64,000 nucleotides of DNA from Pseudomonas baltica (GCF_031880315.1 NZ_CP134771.1:3808501-3872500), one strand, 5' to 3'. Shown: positions 45,229 through 54,634, numbered from the stretch's first letter. The notes: generated by a model not told the origin, from the sequence alone. Made by a program: numbers and translations.

Positions 45229-45597
45229 TCAGTCGACGGGGCGGTTGGGCCGTATGTCAGGAGGATCGATCAACACTTGGAAGATCATTGCTACCGGGAC
45301 GGCAAAGCTCTTGCCGCTCGCCGGATCGGAGAGGATGGCTACCGAGCTGCTGCTGGAGGAGATATCCAGGTGCCGCTGTGTGCCGGCGACGCGCAACTCG
45401 CTGTAGGCAAGGCTCGCCAAGGTTTCGGCGAGATAAACAGGCACCTCATGGAAGGCCTGCAGGTGAGTGACAGCCCGAGTGAATAGCTGTTGGTCATCGC
45501 CCAGATGTTCACTCTGATGCCGGTGCATGAAGGTAAGCGCAGCTTGCTGCATTGACGCTCGGTATTCGGTTTCTATCCTGCTTGTAGGGGTATGCAT
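45229..45597 (-). CDS. Hypothetical phage protein
   Basis: The 122-residue protein (QQAALTFMHRHQSEHLG, then a Ser-rich DISSSSSS stretch). ATG-45597 shares one base with the stop of the Ogr-like gene (TGATG), so translation is coupled. No family is recognised. Confidence 0.65.
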   Translation of the reverse strand: MHTPTSRIETEYRASMQQAALTFMHRHQSEHLGDDQQLFTRAVTHLQAFHEVPVYLAETLASLAYSELRVAGTQRHLDISSSSSSVAILSDPASGKSFAVPVAMIFQVLIDPPDIRPNRPVD

Positions 45598-45878
45598 CAC
45601 ACCGCCTCCAGTTCGAGTAGGTCCATCTGTTGGTCTGAGTCCGATCGCATGGCATCGCGTCGGATAGAAACGGGTGCCACCGGAAGTTGGACGCCTGGAT
45701 TCGGCATGCCGGAGGGACTCATTTCATGGGTGATTTCGAACTGGCCGCGATACGTTGCGCCGCATGCCTCGTTGCAACATTGCAAGTACGCAGTCCGCAG
45801 GAAAATATGCTGACCAACGCTCGTGCGAATGCGCAGTGACCCGCCGCAGTGCGGACACACCAGCTTGTACGTGCTCAC
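45597..45878 (-). CDS. Ogr/Delta-type zinc-finger late activator
   Basis: The 93-residue protein carries CPHCGG near residue 8 and CNEACG near residue 35, the Cys4 arrangement of the P2 Ogr / P4 Delta family that turns on P2 late promoters. The TYRGQFEITHEMSPSG stretch is also typical. In P2 ogr lies next to D at the left end; here it lies in the early operon on the same strand. Confidence 0.88.
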   Translation of the reverse strand: MSTYKLVCPHCGGSLRIRTSVGQHIFLRTAYLQCCNEACGATYRGQFEITHEMSPSGMPNPGVQLPVAPVSIRRDAMRSDSDQQMDLLELEAV

Positions 45879-45968
45879 TATGTTCTCCCCGTCGCTAATC
45901 GCGACCTTCGGCCTTAGCCGAGAATTGGCGGTGCTTCCTGCACCTACTTCGATTCCTGCCTGCCCGGG

Positions 45969-46448
45969 TTATTTTTCCCGGTGCAGAATGATCACTGCGG
46001 CAATTTCCTCGTGACGCGCTGCTACATGGGCGCGGTGAGCTGCGAGGATTTGCTCAACTTCCAGGGCGTTGATGACGCCGTCTTTCAACGCCTCGGCGAT
46101 AATTAGGTCCACAGCACCGCGCTTCACTGCGGTGTTTACTGCGCGGGCATATAGGTCGAGGTTGTCCATCTGTTCCGGGTTGGCGAGCGGAACGAAGACA
46201 CCCCCGTAGAGGCCGCATACGTACTCAGGCAAAAACGCCGTGCCGGCGTCCTGCTCAAGCTGGTGGATCTGGCTATCGCTCAGCGGCCGGGCGCCTTTGT
46301 TTTCGTAGGCGTGGTTGTCGAACTTCTTCAGATCCAGGCCGAGGCGTGGGGCGGCGCATTCGCGACCACCGGGATAGGCTCCGATCAAAGCGCTCACCAC
46401 TTGGCGCCGTGTTTCCAGAGTTGACCGCTTCATTTTCTGGTTTTTCAT
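45969..46448 (-). CDS. YmfL-like phage regulatory protein
   Basis: The 159-residue protein has the YmfL-family opening (RRQVVSALIGAYPGGRECAA, LKKFDNHAYENKGARPLSD) and a helical end. Such proteins sit beside Cro/CI genes and behave like CII-type regulators. It follows the Cro-like gene by 14 bp. Confidence 0.8.
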   Translation of the reverse strand: MKNQKMKRSTLETRRQVVSALIGAYPGGRECAAPRLGLDLKKFDNHAYENKGARPLSDSQIHQLEQDAGTAFLPEYVCGLYGGVFVPLANPEQMDNLDLYARAVNTAVKRGAVDLIIAEALKDGVINALEVEQILAAHRAHVAARHEEIAAVIILHREK

Positions 46449-46462
46449 GTAGGCCGCTGCCG

Positions 46463-46672
46463 TTAGTTTGATATCACGCCGTCTTTGATCCCGAGCAGCA
46501 CCGCAGCGCGATGTGACTCCCCTCTACGGCCCTTCTTCCTGCCGTGTAGTAGATCGCTGACCAAATTTTTGTTCAGCCCATGCTCCCGGCAGAAATCGAC
46601 AATGGTTACGCCGCGACGATCAAGTTCTGCGCGGGCTTGCTCTAATGTGAGGGGGCTAGGCATAGTGTTCAT
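46463..46672 (-). CDS. Cro-like DNA-binding protein (BcepMu gp16 family)
   Basis: The 69-residue protein shows LTLEQARAELDRRGVTIVDF, then VSDLLHGRKKGRRGESHRA and LLGIKDGVI, the pattern of the BcepMu gp16 family of small phage helix-turn-helix proteins. It is divergent from the repressor gene and is the likely Cro. Mets at 46693 and 46663 are other possible starts. Confidence 0.8.
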   Translation of the reverse strand: MNTMPSPLTLEQARAELDRRGVTIVDFCREHGLNKNLVSDLLHGRKKGRRGESHRAAVLLGIKDGVISN

Positions 46673-46766
46673 TCGTGTACTTTCGTGTTGCATGTGCCAC
46701 CATTATGCCCAAGATTTTGGCTGTGTAAAGCTCGTGCTGCCAAAAAATTGTGTGCCTGGAGATTCC
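46673..46766. promoter_or_regulatory. Lysis-lysogeny control region
   Basis: This gap lies between divergent cro-like and repressor-like genes. TTCGTGT occurs twice, at 46672-46678 and 46682-46688, ten bases apart on the same helix face, and these are candidate operators. No clear -35/-10 pair could be fixed by eye. Confidence 0.4.
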
Positions 46767-47123
46767 TTGGAAAAAACATTGGGCGAACGGCTCCGGGAGG
46801 AGCGCGAAAGGCTTTCGCTTAATCAAGAGCAGATGGCTGATTCGGGAGGCGTAAAACGTAATTCCCAAGGCAATTACGAGCGAGGTAGACAGAACCCCGA
46901 CACCGCATATTTATTGGCGATCGCAGCTATTGGCGCGGACATTCATTACGTTCTGTTTGGTGAGCGGAATTTGGGTGCCGGAGATCTTTCGTCCGATGAG
47001 TCGAAGATATTGGAAACGTACCGAGCCTTGACCCCAGGTGACAAATTCATGGTCACCCGCATGGCCACCAGCCTTCTCGCTATGAAGACGCGAGCCGAAG
47101 ACCAGGAACAAAAAACTGGCTGA
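46767..47123 (+). CDS. Phage repressor, CI-like helix-turn-helix
   Basis: The 118-residue protein has a Xre-type helix-turn-helix (GERLREERERLSLNQEQMAD, RNSQGNYERGRQNPDTAYL) and a short C-terminal part. TTG-46767 has TGGAGA 6 nt upstream and gives a normal length; the frame is open upstream into the cro-like gene, which I do not use. It is the only early gene on the plus strand here, as expected for a repressor. Confidence 0.8.
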   Translation: MEKTLGERLREERERLSLNQEQMADSGGVKRNSQGNYERGRQNPDTAYLLAIAAIGADIHYVLFGERNLGAGDLSSDESKILETYRALTPGDKFMVTRMATSLLAMKTRAEDQEQKTG

Positions 47124-47239
47124 CGGCCCGCTGCAATCCCTCCCCCGAAAATCCTCAAGCCCCCGAGCCAGAGCCTCGCGGGGCCTTTAGCATTTCCCCA
47201 TCAGGTCGATTTCGTCGTGCATTTCAAGGAGCTCTACAC

Positions 47240-47509
47240 ATGCACGATTCGCGAAAACTTGGTGACAACCAACTGCCTATTAACGAGGCGGGCAATGGGC
47301 AGCTGTCCCCTATTGAGGTCCGCCTACTGGGCCTATACAGGCAGCTTTCCGAGCAGGATCAGTACTATCTGCGCCGACTGGCTGAAGCTATGGGGATGGC
47401 TACCGATACAGTGACCAGCCTTTCCGATGGAGGGCGGGAGATTGAAGATAATTGGATGGAAGAGGGGAGTAGGAATGAGTCTTACAGCCTGCAAAGAGTG
47501 CAAGCATGA
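47240..47509 (+). CDS. Hypothetical prophage protein
   Basis: The 89-residue protein has AAGGAG at good spacing before ATG-47240. The helical part LSEQDQYYLRRLAEAMGM resembles a helix-turn-helix-like segment. It follows the repressor and overlaps the next plus-strand gene by 35 nt, so it belongs to the lysogenic transcript. Confidence 0.65.
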   Translation: MHDSRKLGDNQLPINEAGNGQLSPIEVRLLGLYRQLSEQDQYYLRRLAEAMGMATDTVTSLSDGGREIEDNWMEEGSRNESYSLQRVQA

Positions 47510-47948
47510 AGTATCAACGACGGCGAAGGTGTGCCCTAGTTGCGGTGTCAGCGATCCAGGCACTACCGCTACTCAGGCAGTCCTGGGATTAAGCCTGGTC
47601 GCCTTGGTCGTTTGGGTTGGGTTCAAGGTTTGGGGCTTTTTCAGCCCGAGCGAGCACCAAGTCGCACCGGATGTACCAGCTGTTTCGATATCGGCGTCAG
47701 AATATGGCGAGCAATGGCCATTGACCTTGGCCAACGGCTCCCTCTCGTGCCAATCACCTTCGTGGGTGCTGTTCAAGTCGAACGATGTCACCTATGCGGT
47801 CAACGGTTCAGCCCGCAGCCGCATGAAGCAATTCAATTGGCACGATATCTCCGAGGTTCAGCGGGACGTAGTTGCCAATGGGGCGATGTGGAAAGCCACC
47901 GTCACGCCACTGATCGACCGTGGCCTGGCTCTTTGTAAGCACGGCTGA
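47475..47948 (+). CDS. Zinc-ribbon, membrane-anchored DUF2511 protein
   Basis: In this 157-residue protein an N-terminal Cys4 zinc ribbon (CKECKHEV, CPSCGVSD) is followed by one membrane helix (VLGLSLVALVVWVGFKVWGF). The outer domain is DUF2511-like (EQWPLTLANGSLSCQ, VTYAVNGSARSR). The GGGGAG ahead of ATG-47475 sets the start. It sits on the opposite strand to the adjacent tail genes and reads from the repressor side, so it is likely expressed in the lysogen and may be a moron. Confidence 0.75.
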   Translation: MSLTACKECKHEVSTTAKVCPSCGVSDPGTTATQAVLGLSLVALVVWVGFKVWGFFSPSEHQVAPDVPAVSISASEYGEQWPLTLANGSLSCQSPSWVLFKSNDVTYAVNGSARSRMKQFNWHDISEVQRDVVANGAMWKATVTPLIDRGLALCKHG

Positions 47949-47958
47949 CACCCTATAT

Positions 47959-49221
47959 TCAAGCGGCGGCGTTCAGCCGCTTGAATTCTCGTTGGACTGC
48001 CCGCTTGGCGCTGGCATGGCTGGCATAGAGGTGCGGTAGCCGCCGCGGCTGGGCCTGGTCTCCGAGCGTGATCTTTTTCTCCTTGCCGGTTTTCTCGTCC
48101 CGGTACATCGCTGCGATCCCCGTGTATTTCACAGTGGAGTCCGCCAGATCCGTCACGTCCTCTTCTTCCGGAAGCTTCGATTCGAGCTCAAGGCTGGTGG
48201 TAAACGCCTCAGTGGTGAAGCTGTGTTTGACGTTCCCGCCCAGCCAGACAATTTCCGTAATCTGCTCCTTGATCCCAGAAAGCACATAGCTCAGCTCCGG
48301 AATGAGGTCAGGCCTACCTTTCGCCAGGGTGTAGCTCAGCGTCGCGCTACCACGCTGCAGGCGGCGAAATTCTGCCCGGGCGGCATTCAGCGCGCTTCTG
48401 CGATCTGAATAGACATGCCGGAGATCCTTCAGCGCCTCGCCGGCGCCGGCGACCGCCTCCTTTTTCGCCGCGCTATTCACTTCGTAGTAGAACGCGCGTA
48501 CGCCAGTGTAGCTATCCCGATCGGCCTGCAGAAACCGGTGCTGATCCCCGTCTGTACGCGTCAGGTTCACATATGGCAAGGCCAGTCCGCTGGCTGAAGT
48601 GGAGCCACCGACAGCCATGAACAGCAGTTTGCCTGCCTTTACGGTGGCGATTGCATCGTGCTCGATGCCCAAGCGAGTGAGCACGTTGGCGTCAGACTCG
48701 TTCGCTTGGTCCAGGTGATCGATCTTGAGCATCTGGAACGCTGCGCCGACCACGGCGCCCAGACCATAAGTAGAGGCGATCGCCTGGACGATGTCGCGTA
48801 TCGATTGGCCGTGCCAGCTGCGCTCGCGTTTCACCTTGAATCCGGCGCGCAGATCAGCGCCGCGGGCTCTGATATTCAGTATGTCGGGCGCTCCGCTGTG
48901 CTCTGTTTCATCCACGGTATAGGTGCCCTTATCGACCAAACCGGTATCACTCCAGCCGAGCCACAGCCGAATCACCGCGCCTCGACGGGGGATGGCCAAC
49001 TTGCCGTCGTGGTCGGAAAGAGTAATCTGCAGCTGATCGGATACCAGGCCACGGTTGTCGTCGAGATCCAGGCCGACCAGGCGATCGACCACAGCAGAGG
49101 TGATGTCGTTGCCGTCGACCACCACCCGGCAAATGGGTTTGGGATAGCTTGTGAGCTCGCGATAGGCATCGGCTGCTTTGCTGACCTGCCCGCTGGCTGC
49201 GCTGAGTAGGGTATCAATCAC
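47959..49221 (-). CDS. D: Phage late control protein D (baseplate/tail)
   Basis: The 420-residue P2 gpD homologue (PICRVVVDGNDITSAVVDRL, RRGAVIRLWLGWSD) is the last gene of the tail operon as in P2. Its start overlaps the U stop by 4 nt. gpD forms part of the tail tip and hub. Confidence 0.92.
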   Translation of the reverse strand: MIDTLLSAASGQVSKAADAYRELTSYPKPICRVVVDGNDITSAVVDRLVGLDLDDNRGLVSDQLQITLSDHDGKLAIPRRGAVIRLWLGWSDTGLVDKGTYTVDETEHSGAPDILNIRARGADLRAGFKVKRERSWHGQSIRDIVQAIASTYGLGAVVGAAFQMLKIDHLDQANESDANVLTRLGIEHDAIATVKAGKLLFMAVGGSTSASGLALPYVNLTRTDGDQHRFLQADRDSYTGVRAFYYEVNSAAKKEAVAGAGEALKDLRHVYSDRRSALNAARAEFRRLQRGSATLSYTLAKGRPDLIPELSYVLSGIKEQITEIVWLGGNVKHSFTTEAFTTSLELESKLPEEEDVTDLADSTVKYTGIAAMYRDEKTGKEKKITLGDQAQPRRLPHLYASHASAKRAVQREFKRLNAAA

Positions 49222-49658
49222 AGCAAGCTCCGAAGGATGTTGCCCGCCGTGCTGATCCCGGTACCGAGTAGATCGACGCGGCCGTCATCGATGCGCTTGA
49301 GGCTGACAGTGAATTCCACCCGGCGCGCGGCGCCATCCCTGAAAAACAGGGTGCGGGTCTCGCTGATGCTTTCGATGATCCATATCCCGAGTACGCGCCC
49401 AGTGCCCTCGATGAGTGGCCAAGCCTTACCGGTATCGGCCATCGACCTAAGCGCGTCGAGGCTCAATGGCGTGCCGGCGAGCCCGGGGAGCACCACCCCC
49501 GGCAGAGTGATGGAATCCTCGCCACGGCCGAGGAACTGCCGCGCAGGATTGGTACCGATGCGGGAAGTACTTCCATGTCGCCATTCCGTCTGCCGCTGCA
49601 GCTCCTGGTAGACCAGGGTTTCAAGGGTGAAGATGAACATGCCCAAGGCCATCATCAT
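49218..49658 (-). CDS. U: Phage tail protein U
   Basis: The 146-residue P2 gpU family protein (MFIFTLETLVYQELQRQTEW, RDGAARRVEFTVSLKRIDD). AGGAG lies 9 nt before ATG-49658. It contributes to tail completion and sits between T and D as in P2. Confidence 0.92.
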   Translation of the reverse strand: MMMALGMFIFTLETLVYQELQRQTEWRHGSTSRIGTNPARQFLGRGEDSITLPGVVLPGLAGTPLSLDALRSMADTGKAWPLIEGTGRVLGIWIIESISETRTLFFRDGAARRVEFTVSLKRIDDGRVDLLGTGISTAGNILRSLL

Positions 49659-49664
49659 GGTCGG

Positions 49665-52253
49665 TTACTCCTGGTCGAACAGGGAGCTACGTCCCCTCGC
49701 CTGTTTGGCTGATTGGCGCCGGTCCAGCTCGGCAGAGACTGCTCGGGCGATCGCCGCAGGGTCCATGCCTGGCGCCGCATTGATCTCGATCTTGATGCTG
49801 TCGCCAGCCCTTTGGACGGTGGTCGGTGCAGCTGCTGAGATGGGGGCTCTGTTGTCGATCGCCAGCGCGCCGCTCGATGCCCCGACGCCCAGCGCGAGTG
49901 CGCCGGCCTGGGTGAACCGCTTGCTCATTGAGGCGAGCGCTTGCAACGGCTCGCTTTGGCCACGATTCAGCCCTTGAGCAAGTCCTTCCATGGTGAACCC
50001 GCCCAGTTGGGCAAACACCCTCGAGGGGCTGTGGATCCCGAGCTTTTCCTTGAACCAGGAGATGGTGCTTTCGCCGGCGTTAGTGATCGCGCTCTTGACC
50101 GCGCCCAGGCCGTTGCTGATCCCGGTGGCCAGGCCACTCAGGATCATGCCGCCGAAGTCTGTGAACTTGGCAGGCAGCTCGACGCCGAAATAGCTCATGA
50201 CCCCGGCGAAGGCGCGGTAAAAAATGCCAAGCGGGCTGAAGTTGGTGAGGATCCGAAGCACGCCGGCGATTCCGCCCTGGGCGTCCTGGGTGATCTCGGC
50301 CCACAGCGAGCCGAAGTAGCTCTTCACCGCGTCCCAGTTCTTGTAGATCAGGTAAGCCGCCACCGCGATCGCCGCGATAGTGGCGGTGATCGGGTTTGCC
50401 ATTGCCAGGCGCCCGACCCACAGCAGCGCCTGGCCGACCATGGGCAATGCTTTCTGAGCCAGCCACATAAGAGAACCAACTAGCCCTGGGATTTTGATGC
50501 CGATCATGGACAGGGCGAATCGGACTGCGAGGAACGGCCCCATGGCGCCCGCGACGGCCAGCGCTGCTGCGCCAAAGCCGGTTGATACAGCTGCGATGCC
50601 GAGTGCCGCTTTCAAAGCGCCTTGTACCAGTCCAGGGTTGGCTTGCACCCATGCGTTTATCTTGGTCAGCACCCTGTCGACCCCCTCGCCGAACTCGACA
50701 AGGGCGGGACGCAGGGTTTCCCCCATGGCGCTGCTGAGGTTGAACAGCCGGTTCTTGGTCATTTCCAGCCGCGCGGACAACAAGTCGCCTTTGATGTCGC
50801 CTTCGCGCTGCATCGAGCCATTGCCCTTATCGGTGCGAACCAGATCCAGCTGGCGACGGTATTCACCCATGTTGGCGGCCAGTTTCGCAGCGTCGTCGCC
50901 GTATTCCTTGCCGAAAAGCTGAGTCATGACCCCCAGCTGGTCGCCCTTGGGCAGCTTATTGACCGCATCGAGCACCGCCTCGATGGTGCCGGTGGCATCC
51001 TTGGTCATCCCTTCTTGCACCTTTTTCGCCTCAAGCCCGATGGCCTTCAGCCCGAGCTGGAAGCGCTTAGGTTGCTGGGTCGCGATGGCCAGCTCACGGA
51101 TCATCGCGTTGGTCGCGGTACCCGCGATTTCGGCAGATGACCCGAGGGTCAGGAACGTGGAGCCCAGTGCAGCGGCATCCTTAAACGACATGCCCACCGA
51201 CGCAGTGATACCCGCGGTGCGCTGCATTACATCGATGATGTCGGCGCCCTTGGACATGGCGTTATCGTCCAGGTAGTTGATCGCATCACCCAGCTTGCTG
51301 ACATCCTTGATGGGGATTTTGTACATCTCTGCGATCCGCGCGAGGCTCTCCCCAATCTGATCAGCAGGAAGGTCGAACGCGGTGGCCGCAGTGGCAGCCA
51401 CCCGAGCGAATTCGAGTAGGTCGTCTTTGCCCTGGATCCCCATCCGCGCGCCGCCCTCGACCAGTGCTGCGATGTCCGTGGTGGCCATGGGGATATGCTC
51501 GGCCATGGTCTTGATGGCCGCGCCCATTGCGTAATAGGTCGGGGTCAGCTTGCCGTTGGCGTCACGGGCGCCGTCGACCTGCTTCGCTACCCCGGCCATG
51601 GCATCCTCGAAGGCGGAGTAGTTTTTGATCATGCCCAGGACGGGCATGCCAGCAGCAGCGCCCGTGGCGACGCTGCTCGCGCCGGCGACGGCCGCCTTGT
51701 CCTGGAGTTCTCGACCCTTGTTATAGCTTTCCTTGACCTTCGCCACGCGCGCTTGCTGGCGGCTGACTGCTGCGAGCCGGTCCTTTTGGGTCTGCAGCGC
51801 GGCATTGGCGGCCTGGATATCGGCAGCGAGACGCTGCTGGGTGGCACCGAGGTTCCCGGTATCGGCGCCTGTGGCTTTGACCAGGGGGATCAGCCGCTGC
51901 AGCTCGGCTCTTTGCTCACCGTGCTTGGCCGACAGCCGATCGACCGCCGCACTGGCGTTCGCAAACGTTTTCTGGAACTTGGCAGAAGGGGCGTCCATGG
52001 ATTTTAGCTGCTCGCGGTACTGGCGCAGCTTGTCCTGGGCTTTTGCCAGTTCCTCGGAGCTTTGGCGCACCGCCTCGCGCTGCCGGGCGTAGCCGGTCAC
52101 GTTGGCCTGCTGGGCGTTGAGCTCTTTTACGGCGTCTCTTGCTTCCTTCAACGCCCTGACGGTCTTGTTGGAACCGGCGGTAATGTTTCGGAGCGGACCT
52201 GTGACCTTGTCGATAGCCGACCACAGCATTTCCAGCTTCAACTTGTCAGTCAT
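49665..52253 (-). CDS. T: Phage tail tape measure protein (gpT-like)
   Basis: The 862-residue protein has a long N-terminal coiled-coil (about residues 15-190), a tape measure core (MPVLGMIKNYSAFEDAMAGV, VEGGARMGIQGKDDLLEFAR), and hydrophobic helices near residues 575-640 typical of the DNA-delivery segment. Its length sets tail length. It starts inside the E' gene with 8 nt overlap. AGGAG is about 10 nt upstream. Confidence 0.93.
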   Translation of the reverse strand: MTDKLKLEMLWSAIDKVTGPLRNITAGSNKTVRALKEARDAVKELNAQQANVTGYARQREAVRQSSEELAKAQDKLRQYREQLKSMDAPSAKFQKTFANASAAVDRLSAKHGEQRAELQRLIPLVKATGADTGNLGATQQRLAADIQAANAALQTQKDRLAAVSRQQARVAKVKESYNKGRELQDKAAVAGASSVATGAAAGMPVLGMIKNYSAFEDAMAGVAKQVDGARDANGKLTPTYYAMGAAIKTMAEHIPMATTDIAALVEGGARMGIQGKDDLLEFARVAATAATAFDLPADQIGESLARIAEMYKIPIKDVSKLGDAINYLDDNAMSKGADIIDVMQRTAGITASVGMSFKDAAALGSTFLTLGSSAEIAGTATNAMIRELAIATQQPKRFQLGLKAIGLEAKKVQEGMTKDATGTIEAVLDAVNKLPKGDQLGVMTQLFGKEYGDDAAKLAANMGEYRRQLDLVRTDKGNGSMQREGDIKGDLLSARLEMTKNRLFNLSSAMGETLRPALVEFGEGVDRVLTKINAWVQANPGLVQGALKAALGIAAVSTGFGAAALAVAGAMGPFLAVRFALSMIGIKIPGLVGSLMWLAQKALPMVGQALLWVGRLAMANPITATIAAIAVAAYLIYKNWDAVKSYFGSLWAEITQDAQGGIAGVLRILTNFSPLGIFYRAFAGVMSYFGVELPAKFTDFGGMILSGLATGISNGLGAVKSAITNAGESTISWFKEKLGIHSPSRVFAQLGGFTMEGLAQGLNRGQSEPLQALASMSKRFTQAGALALGVGASSGALAIDNRAPISAAAPTTVQRAGDSIKIEINAAPGMDPAAIARAVSAELDRRQSAKQARGRSSLFDQE

Positions 52254-52365
52254 CTTTGACCCCGCTCCTTACTCGCGCGCGCTCGCGCCATTCCATCAGC
52301 TCCGATAGGGACAGCGGATCCATCGCCGCTGGCCCCCAGTGAAAAATCACCGCTATGTCCGCCAT
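52246..52365 (-). CDS. GpE family tail protein E' (3' part of the E+E' frameshift product)
   Basis: The 39-residue frame ADIAVIFHWGPAAMDPLSLS then ELMEWRERA is the GpE/E' family sequence of P2-like phages. It lies in the -1 frame of E and is best read as the extension made by frameshifting in E. Its own ATG-52365 is not preceded by a good ribosome site, which supports the frameshift reading. Confidence 0.85.
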   Translation of the reverse strand: MADIAVIFHWGPAAMDPLSLSELMEWRERARVRSGVKDD

Positions 52366-52373
52366 CGCGTCAT

Positions 52374-52685
52374 CTACGCAACGAGGGACGCTTCCGCCTT
52401 CGCCGATTTCGGTAGCAAAAAATTGGTGATTACCGTCCCCATCTGCACCAGGTCAGCCGGATCCATGTTGCCGATCTCGTGATCGGTGAGTGCTGGAGTG
52501 GTAATGCGGGGCAGCAACTTGCGCAACGCCAGGACATCCATCTGCATCACATCGATCAGCGACAAGCCGCGCAGCTCGCCGGAGCGCGGCTTGCGGATCA
52601 CAACGCTGTCGATAGGAGCTTCGCCGCGCACGATCGGCGTATCCAGCTCGACGGTTTCTTCGTAGGGGGTTTTTTCGGTGGTCAT
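52374..52685 (-). CDS. E: Phage tail assembly protein E
   Basis: The 103-residue gpE homologue (VIRKPRSGELRGLSLIDVMQ) is the tail assembly chaperone between FII and T. Near codon 90 the minus strand reads AAT TTT TTG, a T TTT TTG slippery site. A -1 shift there joins E to E' and gives a 146-residue product, close to the 142 residues known for P2 E+E'. Confidence 0.92.
   Translation of the reverse strand: MTTEKTPYEETVELDTPIVRGEAPIDSVVIRKPRSGELRGLSLIDVMQMDVLALRKLLPRITTPALTDHEIGNMDPADLVQMGTVITNFLLPKSAKAEASLVA
52416..52422 (-). promoter_or_regulatory. Slippery heptamer for -1 frameshift in E
   Basis: TTTTTTG on the minus strand sits in the E frame as T TTT TTG. Shifting -1 here reads on through codons in frame with E' without a stop until 52246. 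The same heptamer is used by P2. Confidence 0.88.
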
Positions 52686-52748
52686 AACGTCTGTTCCTTG
52701 GGAGGGGGAATGCGTGCCGGCTGCTTTGCGGGCGGCCGGCGTATTGGG

Positions 52749-53264
52749 TTAAAGGCCGATCGCCTTGCGGTGCGCGGCGTACATGTCGGTACCGTTGACG
52801 TTGAAGATGAAGTTCAACAGGTCGATCTCGATCTCGACATTCGAATCGATGGTCAGCTTGTAATAGCTGCAGGTCGTGGTGAATTTGTGCTCGGTATCTT
52901 CACCAGGCTGCGCGTCACCCATGTCGATTTCCTCGTGGCGGCCGCGAACTACTACCTCAACCGCGCTGACGTCGCCTGTGTCATCGCGTTGGACTGAACC
53001 TGCCCAGCGCAGCATCACGCCGCTGGCCGAGATGGCGCCGAATTGACGGAGGGCGGTCAGATCCCAGCCGCCCAAAGTCCATTCGATCTGGATCCCGTCG
53101 TCGCCGTGGCCCAGGTCGACCTTGACCGGGCCGTCCATGCCGCCGCCGCGCCATGCCTCAAATTTGCGCGCGAGTTTGGGCAGGGTCACGCTCTTGGATT
53201 GGCCGACGTAGCTGGTACCGTCGTTGAACAGGTTCATGTTCTTGAGCTTTTTGGGCAGCGCCAT
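52749..53264 (-). CDS. FII: Phage major tail tube protein FII
   Basis: This 171-residue tube protein of the P2 FII family (MALPKKLKNMNLFNDGTSYV, GMDGPVKVDLGHGDDGIQIE). GAGAG precedes ATG-53264. It follows FI as in P2. Confidence 0.93.
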   Translation of the reverse strand: MALPKKLKNMNLFNDGTSYVGQSKSVTLPKLARKFEAWRGGGMDGPVKVDLGHGDDGIQIEWTLGGWDLTALRQFGAISASGVMLRWAGSVQRDDTGDVSAVEVVVRGRHEEIDMGDAQPGEDTEHKFTTTCSYYKLTIDSNVEIEIDLLNFIFNVNGTDMYAAHRKAIGL

Positions 53265-53312
53265 TTGGGGCTCTCCTACGGCGCGGCCAAGGCCGCGCGA
53301 ATGATCGGGTTA

Positions 53313-54485
53313 TCAGGAATTGACGCGGCTGGCGAAGTCCACCAGGTATCGGTCGGTGATGCGCTGGCGAAGGTTGAGGTTCTCGAGCGGCGGGACCGGG
53401 GTGTAGTCGTAGTCCAGGTAAAGCTTGCCGGCCTTGAGGGTGTCCTTGTCGTTTGCGGCCTCGTCGTACCAGCACTCGCCGCCAATCAGGTAGCCCAAAC
53501 GAGTCATCTCGCGGAACTTCGCGTTGATGCCCTCGACGATGTCGCGCACCAGGCTCGGGTGCATGGGCTTGTCCACAGCCCAGAATTGGCCCTCGGCCAT
53601 AGTGTCTGCCAGCACCTGGGCCGTGCGGGTGTAGTTCTCGAAGGCGAATAGCGGATCGTCGCTGCAGGTACGCGAACCCCAAAAGCGGAAGCCGTCACGG
53701 CGAATCAGCGTGGTGACATCAGCAGCGTTGAGCAGCCCGGCGTCGGTAGCGGGGTTCTGCAGGTCCCAATAGATGTCCTTGCTCAAACCAGTGACACCGT
53801 TGACCCCGACGTTCGACAGGGTCTTGTGCCAGCCCACCTGCTCATCGATCTGAGCGCGAAGGCCCAAGGCCCGTGCGACGGCCGACGCGGTAACGTCCGC
53901 GCTGGTGACGGTGTCCCAGCTGACGAAATCCGGCCAGGCCAGCATCAACTCGCGAGCAGAAAAGTTTTCGCGATAGGCGATCGCCTCCGACGCGGTCTGG
54001 CATTCCCATGCATTGGCATAGGCAAAGCCGCGCAGCTTCTGGGCAATGGTCACCATGGCGGTGGTCACTGGCAACGAGTCGAGCCCTGGTGCGCCCAGAA
54101 TGCGAGGCCGCACGCCCAACTGGACCTCGGCAGCGAGCAGCGCCTGCATGCCGGTGTATTGTCCATTGGCGTTGACCCCGCCGATCACGTTTGAGGTCGT
54201 GAGAGCGTCGGTGCCGCCTTCCTCTACGCGCACCACCACGGTGACCGGGCTGGCCTGGTCGGAAATGGCATCAAGGCTCGCCGCCAAGGTGCCCAGTTCG
54301 CCGGCCTTACCGCTGGCGGTCAGCACATCGGTCAGCAGTACCGGCTTGTTCAGGGGAAAAGTGGCCGCGTCGGCATCGCTGGCGGTGCAGACCATGCCGA
54401 TGATTGCGGTGGAAATGGTACGGATGGGGCGGCTGCCCTCGTTGATCTCTACGACCCGTACGCCGTGGTGGTAATCGGTAGCCAT
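53313..54485 (-). CDS. FI: Phage tail sheath protein FI
   Basis: The 390-residue contractile sheath protein ([51 protein letters not shown]). ATG-54485 is the canonical start; a 73-residue open extension upstream has no sheath similarity. Together with FII and the baseplate genes it shows a myovirus tail. Confidence 0.95.
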   Translation of the reverse strand: MATDYHHGVRVVEINEGSRPIRTISTAIIGMVCTASDADAATFPLNKPVLLTDVLTASGKAGELGTLAASLDAISDQASPVTVVVRVEEGGTDALTTSNVIGGVNANGQYTGMQALLAAEVQLGVRPRILGAPGLDSLPVTTAMVTIAQKLRGFAYANAWECQTASEAIAYRENFSARELMLAWPDFVSWDTVTSADVTASAVARALGLRAQIDEQVGWHKTLSNVGVNGVTGLSKDIYWDLQNPATDAGLLNAADVTTLIRRDGFRFWGSRTCSDDPLFAFENYTRTAQVLADTMAEGQFWAVDKPMHPSLVRDIVEGINAKFREMTRLGYLIGGECWYDEAANDKDTLKAGKLYLDYDYTPVPPLENLNLRQRITDRYLVDFASRVNS

Positions 54486-54634
54486 TGGGGTGTCCTGCGC
54501 GTGATTGGCGATAAAGCGCAGAGTGACGCGCGCGCGACTGAGCGACGAGCGAGGCGGGATGTAACGAGGCTTCCTACATCGCAGACGAAAAAAAGCCCCG
54601 CATGTGCGAGGCGAATCCTCCCCAGGTGAAACTA

